Positions 1 to 13,620 of a stretch of 64,000 nt of DNA are shown here, piece by piece. The stretch is taken from the NCBI GenBank assembly GCA_032622095.1, contig CP136062.1, forward strand, positions 151,462,875 to 151,526,874. Reading direction: 5' to 3'. The DNA is from Siphonodentalium dalli (Eukaryota > Mollusca > Scaphopoda > Gadilida > Siphonodentaliidae). The translations under genes were made by a program, and so were the position numbers. The notes below the pieces were generated by a model. It was not told the DNA's origin. It searched no databases and saw nothing but the letters and a program-made list of their open reading frames with translations. Numbering within the stretch: position 1 is the stretch's first letter; each line of letters starts with the position of its first letter.

Positions 1-328
1 TTTGTTTTTTTTTATAATGTTAGTCGGGTTCGCGAAATTGTGATAAAGTTACCTAGGTTGTGAGGCATTGTACTAACGTTATCCATGTTAATAATGATAG
101 TACATGTATAGTAATCAAATATAGTTTTGTAGCCAAAAAAATGGCCACCTCCAACTGTGGGGAAATTGTGATCAATTTACCCAGGTTAATAATAGTAAAT
201 GAATAGCAACCAAATATAATTTCTTTGGTGACCAAAATGACGACCTCCTACTACTAAACTGTCACTTGTCAAAACTGAACAGTATTTCCCTCGGTCTCTT
301 TAAATCGCGATCATATTGTGAGATTTGC
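1..328. other. AT-rich DNA without a gene
   Basis: No open reading frame with recognisable content and no clear repeat structure is seen. A loose repetition of AATTGTGATAAAGTTACC-like and ATTGTGATCAATTTACC-like words occurs near 36-55 and 165-182. Confidence 0.5.
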
Positions 329-676
329 TTAAAGGGATACTGTACACTAAATCCAGCCATTTATGGGACCATCTCGCTCAACAGAATATATGCAACAAAT
401 GAATAATTTGAGCCATGGATTAGTGGAAAATACACTCATGTGCTCTATGAACGATACAAACAACATGGTAATTATAATGAAAATGAATAAATGACTCAAG
501 TCATATATTCATTTTCATTATAACTTCCATGTTGCTCAACGTCGTTCATAAAGTAAATGAGTGTATATTGCATACATACATGGGTCCAATTCATTCATTT
601 GTTGCATATATTATGTTGAATATAGCAGCGAGATGGTCCCATAAATGGCTGGATTGGGTGCACAGTACCCCTTTAA
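329..676. mobile_element. TTAA-flanked foldback MITE, family P1 copy 1
   Basis: The sequence runs from TTAAAGGGATACTGTAC to its near reverse complement GTACCCCTTTAA. The arms continue inward (CCAGCCATTTATGGGACCATCTC against GAGATGGTCCCATAAATGGCTGG) towards a centre rich in ATTCATTTTCATTATAA. It has no coding capacity. Two other near-full copies lie at 39712-40065 and 52712-53067 and a fragment at 44612-44673. TTAA at both ends is the known target duplication of piggyBac-type transposases, so a non-autonomous piggyBac-like origin is inferred. Confidence 0.75.
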
Positions 677-2079
677 CATGGGTAACTTTATCTCAATTCT
701 CACAATCTGTGTAACTTTATTATAATTTCGGAAACCTGTGTAACATTATTACAAACAAAGGATGAGAGTGACCAATTCAGAAGTACGCTTACCCTTACGT
801 AAACGCAGAATTTGTCACCGTAACATGTTTCCGTTGATTATGGTACTTAGAATCTCGAAACGTTTATTTGGGTAACCAATATTTCTGAAACGTTGATTTG
901 GGTAACCAATATTTCTGAAACGTTGATTTGGGGCATAAAGATTCTCTAAACATCCCACGATATATATATGGGCGTGAAATCTTTGTCTTATAGGTTAAAT
1001 AACAAATCGACGTTTCCAATGCCCTTTTTTATTAAGTGTTAAATCGGCCTGTGTGATTGGAAAGGAATGTATTCATAAATCGCGGACATCTTGCTTTGTC
1101 TCTTTGCATAAAGATCGCGTTCTTATCGAGCGAAATTTTGAGCTCCAACTCTATTCGACGTTTTGAAATCACGTGTACCCGGTTTGAAAGGAGATCCTGT
1201 GTACCATATGCGAAGTTTTTTTTGTTAGATCCTGGGCACCCTATTCAACGTGTTGGAGATCCTGCATGGGTACCCTAATCGACAGAAAAATATACGCACT
1301 TGACCTATTCAGCGACAGATTTTCAGCGAATGTTCTAAGCGAAGACAGTAAACAGATTCCAACATAACGCCCTAAATTGCCCCTAATGCCCTATTGTATA
1401 TGCTCATTGTATTGTATCATTATATCCAATCAAAATCAATATCCATACACATACGCTTTGACAATCAAAACAATATATAGCACATAATGTTATAGACGTA
1501 CACCGTGCAAATCTTTGAAGTGAGAACATTTTCTTGAAAATGAAAAATGCCTGGTTCCGCAAAAACAAAATTTTCGACGTTCATTTTTAATATGAATCGT
1601 ACGTGACACGTAGTGGAGCAACCACACATGATCTGCCTCAAATTTGCCTTTTTTCGGCGACATAACACTAAGAATAATTTATGTAACAGCATGCAGTGGT
1701 CACGACGGAGACGACATGCCAAATTGACAAGACGTGTCGTGGATTGTAAAATCGTGTCAGGATTATCGTCATGACTTCTTCATTTTTCGTTTTCATTAAT
1801 CTGGCCAACGAAATTGGCCTAAATGAATTAATAGACTTAAATCACATGTGAATTGTTCGTAAGTTGTGAAGTATATAGTTACTTTCATTTTTATCGCGAT
1901 GCTTCATTTCCAATTCCGCGTTTTTTGCAATCTCCACACGGTTGCTAACCGGAAGTCACGTGACAATTTCTCCAAAATCTATACCCGCGATCTTGAAAAA
2001 TCACTGATGGATATAGAAAACATTATATGACGTCATTCACATGCCTTAGGTATAAGCACCCTTGGTGGTTGCTATAAAT
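677..2079. other. Intergenic DNA, no gene seen
   Basis: All reading frames are short and none is recognised. The only structure noted is the short tandem repeat at 857-931. Confidence 0.5.
857..931. repeat. 30-bp tandem repeat, about 2.5 copies
   Basis: Three successive units with the word CGTTGATTTGGGTAACCAAT begin near 861, 891 and 921, giving an exact 30-bp period. The first unit has TTTATTT in place of TTGATTT. Confidence 0.85.
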
Positions 2080-2451
2080 CTCAAAGACTCGGTCATTTCC
2101 GCTCAGCTCGGAAATAACCTTCCAGAAATAGAAACCACATTCGCGCAATGCTACAATGCACGGTCCTGTTGATCAGGCAATGACAATGACTTGTTGGCGC
2201 ATAGATATGAATGGGGCAGATTGTATTCACTGCATGGATGTACCAAACTTGATCATGCATCAAATAAAGATAAATAGTAATAGATATAAGTAATTTGTTC
2301 AAGTTTAACATACTAGTCTCCCAGCCAACAGACGTGTTGTCCGGTAGTATGCACATTATCCATCACGTGATTGAAATAATCCGGCAGATATGGTGTCTAT
2401 TTGCGGAAGAGGTTATTTCTGAGCGAAGCGGAAATGGCCGAGTCATTGAGA
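2080..2451. mobile_element. Foldback element with inverted ends
   Basis: The left end (GACTCGGTCATTTCCGCTCAG, then GGAAATAACCTTCC) is matched in reverse complement by GGTTATTTCTGAGCG and GGAAATGGCCGAGTC at 2410-2446. The arms are about 40 bp and the overall size about 370 bp. There is no protein-coding content. Class is not assigned because no target duplication is clear. Confidence 0.5.
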
Positions 2452-4139
2452 ATATCTTTTTTTATATGACACCAATGATCGAGATGAACATATTTACTAA
2501 TTTAGTTCCAGTTACAATGCCTGGTATCCAGTTACCATGGTTACATTGCATGGCTTATATATATATATATCATCGGTTGACATGTGGTCACGAGGACGTA
2601 AGTCGGTTTTGGGGCAAAATCGGATTTACCCACGCAAACACTGTTCCCGCCACAGCTTCCACTAAGTCTTGTGTCAAAACATCGCACACCTTGCTCAATC
2701 AAAACCTTGTTTGTTAGCCCTAATAAGACATTTTACTTTGACTTTCTTGTAGATCTACGATGAAAAATAGCGATATGCGTCTAAAACGTCTTACCTTGGC
2801 AACAAATTCTACCAAAATAGCTCTGGAAAAAAACTCCTAACAATAATGTTTTCCTGATTACTCACAGAATATTTGGTCGGATATGATATCAAGTTATATA
2901 TTCTCGAAGGGTGGGTTTTTGCCTCTTCATGCATTATACGTTTTGTAAACAATAAATTAAAATAAATAAGTTTTTGGTCTCTCCTGAAAAAATGACCAAA
3001 ATCGAGTTACGTCCATTTGACTGTATAATGCGACGATTGCCAAGATTGTGCATTTTCTGTTCACATCGAATTTTATCACATAATTTACCCCTAAATCTGT
3101 TTTTCGTAAGACACACGTGTATTATCGGCACACGGTGGCGCAAGCGCTTAGCGATATGATGTCGATGCCAGAACTTTATTATATTAATTAGAATATAATT
3201 ATTACATTCTATTTGTGTTTGGTTATTTAGTGTTGACTGTGAGATAGACTTGAGTGATAAGGGTGGTTGAACAATGTTATCAACATGAATAGACACATTT
3301 AAAATTGAACTATATTTTTTCTTGAAGGTGTCTTTACTTCCTCTTTGGTTTTGATAAGGAAATCAATATTAATTGTTTTTAACCCCAGTCGTTTCGAGAT
3401 CGTTTATCCTTGCTAAATGTGATTATGTGATAAAAATGGATCTCAAATTCGTCGTAATTATATAGGAAATTTATTTACCTCGTCCACTATATTCGATTCG
3501 AGCCTCCTTGAGGCTCGAATCGAAATTTAGTGCACTCGTTTAATAAAGTTCGTATAGAATTGCGACTAATTTGAGATCCCCTGTTTATATTACACTGCGT
3601 AAAAACCGATCCATGCATTTTGATACACACTCGTACCACGAACATACATTGGTGTTACCTCCAATGTTTTAGTACAATACTTACCCAGGTGTTTGCTGTT
3701 TTGTAAATGTTGCTTGCCATATACTATTTCACCAGTATTATTTCTCGATATAGATTATGCTTTGGAAGTTCGTATTACATTATGTTAGCAGAGCTACTAT
3801 CACTGTGATCGAGCTCAAAACTTGCTCTAATAAATAATGCTGCCGTATAAATATATATGTTGATTATTGGTCGACTTACACAATTCGGCGCATGGTATCC
3901 ACCAATATGCATATTCTTCTTATGCGTATACGCCACAGAGAACCAAATACATTGTCACAATATGGGGGGAAAATGTAGAACCAAATAAGGCTTGTTTGGT
4001 TGCCAACATTTTGAACAGTGTATCGATATCGCGCGCGAGCAGGGAGTGCAGTACTCACAGAGTGTGTAATAAGAAAAACACGAATTACCGTGATTTACTT
4101 CGCGATGATCCACAGTTAACTTGCGTGCATGGAGCGAAT
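2452..4139. other. Intergenic DNA, no gene seen
   Basis: There are only short chance reading frames. A small palindrome around 3497-3527 reads GATTCGAGCCTCCTTGAGGCTCGAATC, a perfect hairpin. No RNA gene or conserved protein was recognised. Confidence 0.45.
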
Positions 4140-4510
4140 CAGTTCTGGTTAAAACACAGACTCCACAGCTGTGCAAGTGAGTCTGGGGTAAATGGGGGGG
4201 ATTGCTATTACCACCAGCATAATTACGTCAGTCTCACCCAATCACATCATCATCAGGAAAGCGATGTATCCTATCCGGCGATGTATCCTATCAGGCGATG
4301 TTGGAATGCCTTTACAGTGGTATATACATTCGTCACATTGCTAAAAAATATCGCTTAAATATTGTGTGTCATACTGTCACACTGCATGATTTCAATGCAG
4401 AAATTATTTTTAGCCACACGGAGCTAACTCTTGCTGGTGGTAATAGAAATCCCCCCATTTACCCCAGACTCACTTGCTTAGCTGTGGAGTCTGAGTTTTA
4501 ACCAGAACTG
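4140..4510. mobile_element. hAT-like foldback MITE
   Basis: Ends are CAGTTCTGGTTAAAA and its reverse complement TTTTAACCAGAACTG. The arms extend inward about 65 bp, including ACAGACTCCACAGCT and GGGGTAAATGGGGG on the left and their complements on the right. Flanks are GAGCGAAT on the left and GAAGCGAAT on the right, an 8-bp target duplication with one added base. A CA-starting terminus and 8-bp duplication fit the hAT superfamily. There is no transposase, so it is non-autonomous. Confidence 0.7.
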
Positions 4511-5315
4511 GAAGCGAATATGAATCAACAGACAAGGTGTAGACTGATCAGCCCTATAATCACCGCGAACCACAGAGAATCGCCGCAAAACAGCGACAAA
4601 TACTTACGAAATTTTACGCCATTTAGATTTATTGTATAACCGCATTAACTAAATATTGATAATTATCTTGTCTTTATATTTATCAAACTTTTAAAGACTG
4701 CGAAAACGACAATTAGTGGACAATGTAGACATACGCAATGCGGTGTGGTCGTAAAATGGAGTTTTTAATAAAACTGCTACCACAATTATTGTTGATTACA
4801 CAAAAGCGCTCACTTATCCTCGTCACTCAAGCTTTCGGTGTTGAGTGGGTTATCGTGAAGCATCCCCAAATCCCAAAAAAGTCACAGTGTTGAGTGTTTT
4901 GCATATCGCACAATCTGTATGTACTGTACATCACAGAATATAGCAGCCAACATCCGAAACTACATACATATATATTTCCCGAAGGATGGGAACAATGGAA
5001 AACGTTTGAAGTCGATTGAGTGAAATAAACCAATAAACTTGAATAAAAAGTCTTTCATGCACCATTAGAGAAAGAGACGCAAATATATCTCAATTTCAGT
5101 AACATGTCAAATGAACTGGGGATAATGTTAGAGGATACACACAGAACGGTCATATATAGCACGGTCACATGTGTAAGTTTCTTCAGTGCATTGATCTGTT
5201 TGCATGCAATCCCCGCTATATATATACTCCATACCTTCGAATATTTTATACAATATGTTATCAAATATTACGGCTATACGACACCCTTATACAAATGAGA
5301 GTAGCTCAATTGGTG
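4511..5315. other. Intergenic DNA, no gene seen
   Basis: Short frames only. Nothing recognised. Confidence 0.45.
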
Positions 5316-5612
5316 TACATATGTATGGGGCGCCATCCTTCTACTTACACCTGAATGATATATATCTATAATTATAATTATGGAGTCAATAATTCATTCT
5401 TAGATATCTACAATTCTTTGGTAATTATAGACATCCATAATTCGATATATAGATCGATATCCATAATTCGAATTATGGATATCCATAATTCAGTTATAGA
5501 TATAAATAATTAATTACAGAGATCCGTAAATCAATTATGGATATCCATAAGTCATTTTGGTATATCAATAAATCGGGAATAAATAGAAGAAATGCGCCCC
5601 ATACAGATTTAC
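5316..5612. mobile_element. Foldback element with AT-rich palindromic core
   Basis: Ends GTATGGGGCGC and GCGCCCCATAC are inverted copies. Between them lies about 200 bp of degenerate ATCCATAATT/AATTATGGAT repeats, including a palindrome near 5457-5482 centred on TTCGAA. The core looks like an expanded simple repeat captured in a miniature element. Confidence 0.55.
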
Positions 5613-6443
5613 AATGTGTTACTAAAGGGGCGCGATACTGCAAGGCTGTTTTGAGACCGAGAAATTCTTAACTCCACCCATTCTCCCCTAATTGGACACC
5701 AATTTTGGAGTAGCTCTGGAAACCTTAATTAATATCTAGACTACTGAGACATTCTTACCACTACAGAGAGTCATCTGTGCTTATGTGATCATTTGTATAT
5801 ATTTCTTATATCATAACGAAAGACTGCACTGTGCAGGCATACACTTTTCCAATGTGATACGTTGATTCCTTCAAGTGTTTCTTGAACCTTAGAAATTGAT
5901 CTACAATTACAATATCATTCTATGACAAAGCAGGTACATTTAAGGTATCACTATACATACACTTCGATAAGGTATTAAGTAAAAACACCACACAGAACCC
6001 GGCGTTTATACTGAAATATACATTGAAGTTGTTTCATTTTTGTAAAAATCGCTGGCCATCACAGGTCCTAAATCTGCCAACCGCCCATTGGAAACTGACC
6101 AGGTATTCCGTTGATCTTTTGCGTGTAGGCGGGGAGATCAGTCGAATTCATCGACACTTTGTAAAGTATTTATGTTTTGTGTAAATGGAGCAGGAAAAAT
6201 GTGATTACTTTCTGTAGGGTAACATCTTGGAATACGTTAATCAATGTTGATGTTAATTGGTCCGAGAAGCAACTGATTATGGCCCTCCTTATACGTCCTA
6301 TGCAAAGTTCTGACCTTTTCCATCCAAAAACAAGGCCATAATACCAAAATCAATTTTCGGCAAAATTCCATACCGCATCCTTTAAATTAAATTTGTCATG
6401 GCCAATACGATATTGGGACTTCCAGATTAGAATATTTTGTTGT
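5613..6443. other. Intergenic DNA, no gene seen
   Basis: Short frames only. The sequence just before family A starts at 6444 shows no recognised feature. Confidence 0.45.
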
Positions 6444-7379
6444 CAGAATCGTTATTTGGTGGGAGAATCTGGATTCAGATTACGGATTAGTCCCTGTACG
6501 ACGTGGTTCGGTAAACGAACAGACCAGAATCGGTAAACGAACAGACCGTAATCGTAATCAATCGTTATTTCGTTGTAATCCGGATTCAGATCTGATTCCG
6601 ATTACGGACTCAAACGTTCATAATGTAAACAAACCGAGATTTCGCCACCTCGGAGTTTAAAAACGCAATGAAACATAAGAATCCGTCCCTTGTGTACAAA
6701 TTATTGCAGAATATAAACGATCTGTATCAAAGAATTTTAAATGCAGAGAAAATTTGTGTTATCGAATGAAAACGGGAAGAATATTACTGAAATTAGCCAA
6801 ATAATAATGTTATTGATAGTAACGCTGGGGGAGCACTTCGGTTGATGGCGAACTTGAAGCAACTCATTGTCAATTTCATTGTCTCTTTCATCATGTTCAT
6901 TTCATAATTCCATCCATAAATTACCGCCCGGACGTGGCTAGAGAGAGTGCTCCATCAAATTTCCGGCCAACTGCACCCCTCCCAAACATCAAACTCACAG
7001 GTTCGCAGAATTCCATTTGCACCCCCTTGGAAATATCCAACCTGACACACCCTAAGATTGGAAAATTACCAACTTTTACTGGTTGAAAAATCAAACAATG
7101 AGAACAATTCCAACCTATATATGGTGTCAAATTAATGTCCAACTAATATTGTGTCAGGCATGAAATTTCCAACTGATGGAAATGTACCAAAGTTTAGTTT
7201 AAACATATTTATTTGTCAAATTTAGATAACACAAGATATATAACACATACATTTGTTTATACAGACAATGGGATTGGAGGACAAGTGCTGACTCACTTAA
7301 GGGTACCCCCCTCTCTCATATGTTATTACACTGAATAATAAATAATTAGTAATGGCAAAGCAACATGACTACCAAAACA

Positions 7380-7880
7380 ATTTTTTTTATTGAAATGGTC
7401 ATCAGTTGGAAATTTTCCAACCTTAGGGGGGGTGACAGGTTGGAATTTCCAACACTTGGAAAGCTTATGTCCTGGTCCCTCCCCCGTGGGACAGTAAAAA
7501 ACTGCTAGTTAATTTAAGAAAACAATATTGTCCTACATTTGGTCAACATTGTAATTGGAATTGTCATCAGTTGGAAATTTTCCAACCTAAGTGGGGGTGT
7601 CAGGTTTGAAATTTCCAACTCTAGAAAGGCTTGAGGCTAGTCTAGATGCTAGGATTTTGCGATTTTCTTGTTTAGATTTCAAAATTTTCGCACACCGGGC
7701 CAACCCATGGTCGGCCCGGTGTGTCATTGTGTGTGTCCCTCGTGACCAATACAAAACTGCTAAATAGTTTAACAAAACAATATTTTACTACATTTGGTCA
7801 AACTTGTGGACTGAAATGTTCGTCAGCTGGTGAAAACATTTCCAACCTGAGGAGGGGGTATGAGGTTTGAAATTTCCAAC
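7380..7880. repeat. Degenerate subrepeats inside family A
   Basis: Three occurrences of CATCAGTTGGAAATTTTCCAACC followed by a G-run and GGTTGGAATTTCCAAC-like sequence begin near 7390, 7564 and 7810. The spacing is uneven, so these are diverged internal duplications and not a clean tandem array. Confidence 0.6.
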
Positions 7881-8262
7881 ACTAGGAAAGCTTCAGTTGA
7901 GGCCTGTCTATAGACCCATGGTTTATGAATATATAGGTTATTAAGCTTGGGCACTGAGGTGCAAGGGGGTGCAAATGGAATTAAGCAAAACTTGTGTGTG
8001 TCTGGTCTGATTCAAGGGGGGGGGGGGGGGGGTGCAGTTGGAATTTCCCAAGGTGGACACCCCCCGAACGGAGACCCTTTAGCCACGTCCCTGCACAGAA
8101 GAAAAGCATGACTTTCACAACAAACATGAACATTATAAATATAAGATAAAAATGATACTTGTGACAAATACATGAGCCATGTTTGACGCTGGGAGAACAT
8201 TAAACATAGTATCGGAGACCACGTGGATTTCAAAATCTGACCTAGAATCGGGAATTAGCCCC

Positions 8263-11200
8263 GTAGTATGGTCGTGGTACGCAAAAATGGGGTTGACCCA
8301 GAATAAATTGGTAGAGAATCTCTGGTACAAGTCAACATATCCAAAATCCGCTAAGGGGGAAATCCAGGATCCAACATGGCGTCCAACATGGCCACCGTTA
8401 GTCAAAAGAGACTCTGACTGAGATTAATTCGATTATAGTGAGAACAAATGTTGTCATATGTATAAAACTGTATAAATTTTTCCGAAGGTGAAATATTATA
8501 CCACAAATGGGGTCCCAGACTCATCCACACCCTCAAAAATTCGATTTTACAGAACGTGGTATAATATTTCACAAAAATCGCCATTGGGATTCCAGTCATA
8601 TATCAATAATAAATAGACAGAACTGTACAATGTAAGGTGGGCATACCATTATATATGAATACTCCAATTCAATGAAACCCAAATTGGCGCTTTGTCTCAA
8701 AATGGCTGCGAAAATGGCGGTCAAAATATGGAAAATGGCGGATATTGCCCAGAGTGTCATTCAATCGATTATAAGAAGTGGTTGATGAAAAAAATGACTA
8801 AATAAATACGAATGTATACCTCTTTATGTTGCCATTATGATAGCTCTATGGAAAAACTTAAAAATCCGTACACAAAATGGCCACCCGATGTGAACAATAC
8901 TATTTTCTATCACTTCTTTTTATCACTTATTGCTCTCTGAACTGGGGTACAATGGGTATACTCTTTCAATGGTCGTGTCAATTGATCATTCCAGCAATGA
9001 CTTGTGTAATTGTTTAGGTCATAGTTTACTTCGGTCCTTCACTCATTAGTTCTAACGAATGCGGTATGAAATTTGACAAAAATCGGCTTTGGGGTTCTGG
9101 TCACATTTGATATTTAGGGATGAGCAGATCTTGTCTACAAAATAATTAAGCGTTTCTTTTATTTGTGAACATTCCATCTCAAATGGACCAAAAGAAATAA
9201 TAAATTTGATCTAATATGACTTCCAAAACGAAAATGGTAGACTCTGCCCAGCTTGTCATATAATGAGGTTGTGACTGGTGGATGCAGTTGATAGTTGGCT
9301 AATCTATGTGCCTTATATACATCAAAACTAATATTTATATAATGGAGCCTTGGTTTATTTTCAATCTTTTTGTGGCTTCCCGTGGGTTGGCAATATATTA
9401 ACTATTCGGGCTCTGCCATCATTTCGTACACTTACGGTACACGGTCGCGATAGTCGCAAAAGAGGTTGATCCAGAATAAGTAAGCAGAGAGTGATTTTGA
9501 CTTCAGAATACCCTATCGGATATCGGATAAAATCGGCTTTGGGAAAACTTTAAGATCCGAGATGGCATCCAATACCCCCCCCCCCCCGACAACGATAGAA
9601 GTCATAAATAGGATATTTGCTCTTTGATGCCTGTTCGAAATTTTTGTTTACGTGCATATATATCTCTTATTGAATACAGTATTGTTTTAATCTGGAATAT
9701 GTATGAAAAATCATATTCCCAACCTCTTAAGAAGGTTACCAAAACATGATCGTGTTGAGATACACTGAAAAAAGAAACTCTTTAGTTGGACGGTTTCGAT
9801 AGAAAGTAAAACATAATGAGTATAAATTTCCGCTAAACGGATTGTGAACGCACATTTTTCGACATCATTGTTAGTGATAGCTGGAACTAAAAGTAGACCA
9901 TGGATTCCCCATTTCGACATGTACGAAAACGGGTTTTACTCTTAACTCTTTTCATATCTCAAATCTCCGGTGAATGGTGATGTCTTATGTCCTACAAAAT
10001 ACTTGTGCCAAATACATATATGTATGAGGAAACTATCCCCATACATTGTTAACACATCGACTCAGTAAGTCTGTGGAGGTCTTCTTGGACAAGCGTGATT
10101 TTCAAAACTCGAAACCGTCTTTACAAACAGTAAAAGTTCATAGGAAATGACGTTGGGTGTAGGTCTAGAGTATATCGTCTGCGTGAGATAGTTTTCATGT
10201 CAATAATTTGCACACGGCATATTTCGTGCTCTGATCAGCATGGATGAAAGCCTTATGTGGCAGTTTGATGGTCTAGCATCCGGAAAAGAACATGTTCATT
10301 GTTGACATTTCTTTGACAAACATTTTGTTGGGCACAAGGTGCATGTGGCATTTCTATTCAATGACAACCTTGAAATACCAGTTCATCAAGCTAAATGGTT
10401 GATACGTTTACGCCTACGGGTAGTTGAATGGTAATAACGTGGAAGCACTGGAGAACAGAAACGTCTACATCGAAGTACAGTGAATAGTCTAAATTTTGCA
10501 GTTGGGACGATGGTGTGCCAATAGATATCAGTGATGCAAACACCTGTCTCCATATCCGCCTTTTTACAACAGAAGTGGGAAGCAGATAGAGCTTGTAACA
10601 ACGGTGTTTTATCTCAGGACATTCATGCTACATGTACATCACACTAAGTAAAGTGAACACATCCATGGAAGAATAACAGATGCATAAAAGCGAAAAAACT
10701 ACAACAAATGTTATAGTCAATGTTGAGGTTAGTTGGCAATGATGACGTTTTTTAAAGTATAATTTATTATTGGCAAAGGGATAATAAACTAAATATTCTG
10801 AACATAGGGAGGCAATTGCCCATAACATATTAATAATAGGCTAAAATCGACCGGAATTCTCAATGCGTTCAGATCCAGCCGTGGCGTACATTGCCTACAG
10901 ATCATTGATGAAATTCACTCGATGTGTAGTAGATATCGATGCATATATATATTTACTACAATGTTTCTATCCACATGTATATATATACCCTCAGTCGCAT
11001 GACACGGAATTGCCACATGGAGTGTGAAGGGTATACAATGTACGTGCGGAATTTTCATTTTTCCTCTTGATATTGAAGAAAATAATTTTACTTTGAAACT
11101 ACCTAGCTCCGATAACCAACTTGCCCACCCATTAAGAAAACCCCAGATTATTCGCTCTCCCTTCGTGTCCTTTCCACTTACCAGCTTCGCCATCACTGGG

Positions 11201-11850
11201 TGACCAATTATAGCCTGATGCTTCCGGACTAGACCACCGTTGCCCATATATTTGCTGGAAACGTTCCGAATAGTCGTTATAAATAGAAATATTTACACTG
11301 TGTTTGCAAATAATCCAGATTCGTTACCAATTTAATTTCTCTCTAATTAATTTCCAGATAGTCCCTCGTAATTAGTGGACGTGATATTGGATCCTGCTTC
11401 GTTGGAACAATACGCGGTGAAATGATTGTGGTAGTAGATATTATTGGCAACATGTTTAAACCATCCATCGTTAGCTCACAACCGAAGTGTTGTTTCGGCT
11501 TTCCTCTGAGCAGAACTTAAATTTTGACAATTTTCGGTGGCCATTCTGGTAACCATCTTAGAATTTTGAATCGTGCTTGGCTACTCATACCCACAAAATC
11601 ATACTGATTTTAATCAATGATGTATATTGGTGTCGAATTGGCGTTTTGTCGTGTGAGTTTTCGTGAATAACTACCTATTTGCGATTTTATTATTGGCGGC
11701 CAAGTTGGACGCCATCTTGAATTCTGAATTTTCCCAAAAGCGGATTTTGGATATGTTATACACGAGATTCTCGCGCGTCAAATGACACCAAAACCGCTTC
11801 TTTGCCAATTTATTCTGGGTCTAACCCGACGACGACCATACTACCACCCC
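8263..11850. mobile_element. Element B nested in family A copy 1
   Basis: The left arm (GTAGTATGGTCGTGG, then TTGACCCAGAATAAATTGG, ATCCAAAATCCGCT, ATGGCGTCCAACATGG) is matched in reverse complement at 11700-11850. The arms are therefore about 150 bp. Copies 2 and 3 of family A read straight through this point, which gives the insertion boundaries. Internal ORFs are short and unrecognised. Related words (GATCCAGAATAAGTAAGC, ATCGGATAAAATCGGC) recur inside at 9460-9540. No gene is visible in the interior. Confidence 0.65.
9577..9589. repeat. C homopolymer tract
   Basis: A run of about 13 C lies inside element B. Confidence 0.85.
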
Positions 11851-11895
11851 CGTAATCGGATTCGGAATCCAGATTCTCACGAAATAACGACTCTG

Positions 11896-12102
11896 ACTAA
11901 CATGTTTAATAACCAAGTGACGCAATAGTCAAAATAACAACTTACATATACCACACATCAGAGTAAATAGAGCAAAATATAAATAATATATAAGTATCTG
12001 GCTGTCATCTTGACGTCCATCCCATGTGTTCAAGGTGTATGCTAATGGGTCGCAGTATAGCCACCGACCAATCGTTTCTGCGCTGTGGCGGGTGTATGTC
12101 CA
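11896..12102. other. Spacer between two family A copies
   Basis: About 200 bp of unique-looking sequence separates the two inverted family A copies. No gene. Confidence 0.5.
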
Positions 12103-13505
12103 CAGAGTCGTTATTTGGTGGGAATCCGGATTCAGAATCCGAAGCCGATTACGGGGCGGAGCTAATTCCCGATTCTATGTCAGATTTTGAAATCCACGTG
12201 GTCTCCGATACTATGTTTAATGTTCTCCCAGCGTCAAACATGACTCATGTATTTGACACAAGTATCATTTGTATCTTATATTTATAAAGTTCATGTTTGT
12301 TGTGAAAGTCATGCTTTTCTTCGCATCTTTTTTTCAAGTTAAAGTGTGTTTATTGATGAGGGCAAGCATTTCTAACTGCTCTAGGTCTCCTGAATCAAAT
12401 TCCGAAGATGTTGTGAAGAACACACGAAACTTGTCAGTTGTACAGGGACGTAGCGACAGGGGTTGGTTGGGTGTCTCGACCCCCCCCCCCGAACGTTGGT
12501 ACAATTTTCTTAGCTGTGCAGTCATTCATACGTGAGGAAAATCAGGATTCTTTTGACTAACTGTTCCAAATAATGATACGTACAACCCAGCAAACGCAAC
12601 AAACAAACCCGATTTAAAATAAAGACATATACAAACTTATGACTAACTCGGGAGAGGGGGTGACCGGTGATATGTATATATGTTCAACTTGTTTTGGTAG
12701 TCATTTTGCTTTGCCATTACTCACTGTCGGATACCCGTTTAGGTTCGGACATTCCAAGATGGCGGCGCCAACTAAATCAGATAAACGGTAAGTGTATATA
12801 TTGTCTCCCAGCAGCAATCAACGACATCTTTCGGTGATACACCTTGAAACAGCTATGTAGGAATTTGTATGCCCAACACATACGTAATAGGCCTTTTGCA
12901 TAACAGGCATGTGAATTGTTGTATTTGGCGTGTCAAGTCGTCATAATTTTTCGAAATTTTATCGAGGCGGCGAAATGTTCGCTTTTTCGTATTTTTCTGG
13001 CCCTGGGCTCATGCATCCGCAAATTTATCTATTGTTGTGGATAGATTAGGTCACCACACATCGTCGGAATGCAAAACCGGCGATATTTTTATTATCTAAC
13101 TCCGAAAAACGACCTTTGAAAATTTCAAAATGTTCAGGTTCGGATTCGCAACATTCGCGATGATTTTGTTCAGGTTCAGACACAATTTTCGTTCAGGTTT
13201 GGACAAATATGGTTCAGGTTCGGACAATTTTAGTTCAGGTTCGGACGCATCAAAACCTGACCTATAAATGACATGCCGAGGTGCAGTCTCAATCTTATTG
13301 TGCGTGTTATTAACGAACATGCACTGTTAATTTGTTATATCTAAATATGGCAGCTGAAATTTCCAAATATAGGTGGTAAATTCTCCGAATTAATGGGATA
13401 AAAGCCACAGTTGAATATTCTCGAGCAATGTCTACTATAAACCAGCTAGTGGGAATTATTACATTTTACATATGAGCAACAGTGGTATTATACTTATCTT
13501 CTGAA

Positions 13506-13620
13506 ATATCGGGGATACATGGATATTTAATACCTGGTTCTCGATTTTGAACCCCGAGGCGGAGCCAAGAGGTTTCAAAAAGAGACATCCGGGTATTAAA
13601 TCTCCTAGTATCCCACGATG
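13506..13620. repeat. Imperfect hairpin inside element C
   Basis: GGATACATGGATATTTAATACC pairs imperfectly with GGTATTAAATCTCCTAGTATCC. The loop contains GAACCCCGAGGCGGAGCC, so the stem is about 30 bp with mismatches. Confidence 0.55.

Larger units (their letters stand above)
6444..11895 (-). mobile_element. Family A transposon copy 1, interrupted by element B
   Basis: It begins CAGAATCGTTATTT and ends at 11895 with the complement of CAGAGTCGTTATTT. It is inverted relative to copies 2 and 3. Internal landmarks shared with those copies include the TGGAAATTTCCAAC-rich section (about 6960-7900) and the segment about 8040-8260 (the ACGTGGATTTCAAAATCTGACC word at 8220). The copy is broken at about 8263, and the remaining TIR end resumes at about 11850 after element B. 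No transposase is evident, and no convincing target duplication was found. Confidence 0.65.

Noticed and set aside
2295-2717. 140-codon plus-strand frame
   Set aside because: It overlaps the right arm of the 2080-2451 foldback and has no recognisable motif.
3867-4358. 163-codon plus-strand frame
   Set aside because: It runs into the foldback element at 4140-4510, shows no family resemblance, and has shadows on the other strand, so it is a chance frame.
5297-5325. tRNA-like A box (TAGCTCAATTGG)
   Set aside because: No matching B box or acceptor stem follows at the proper distance.
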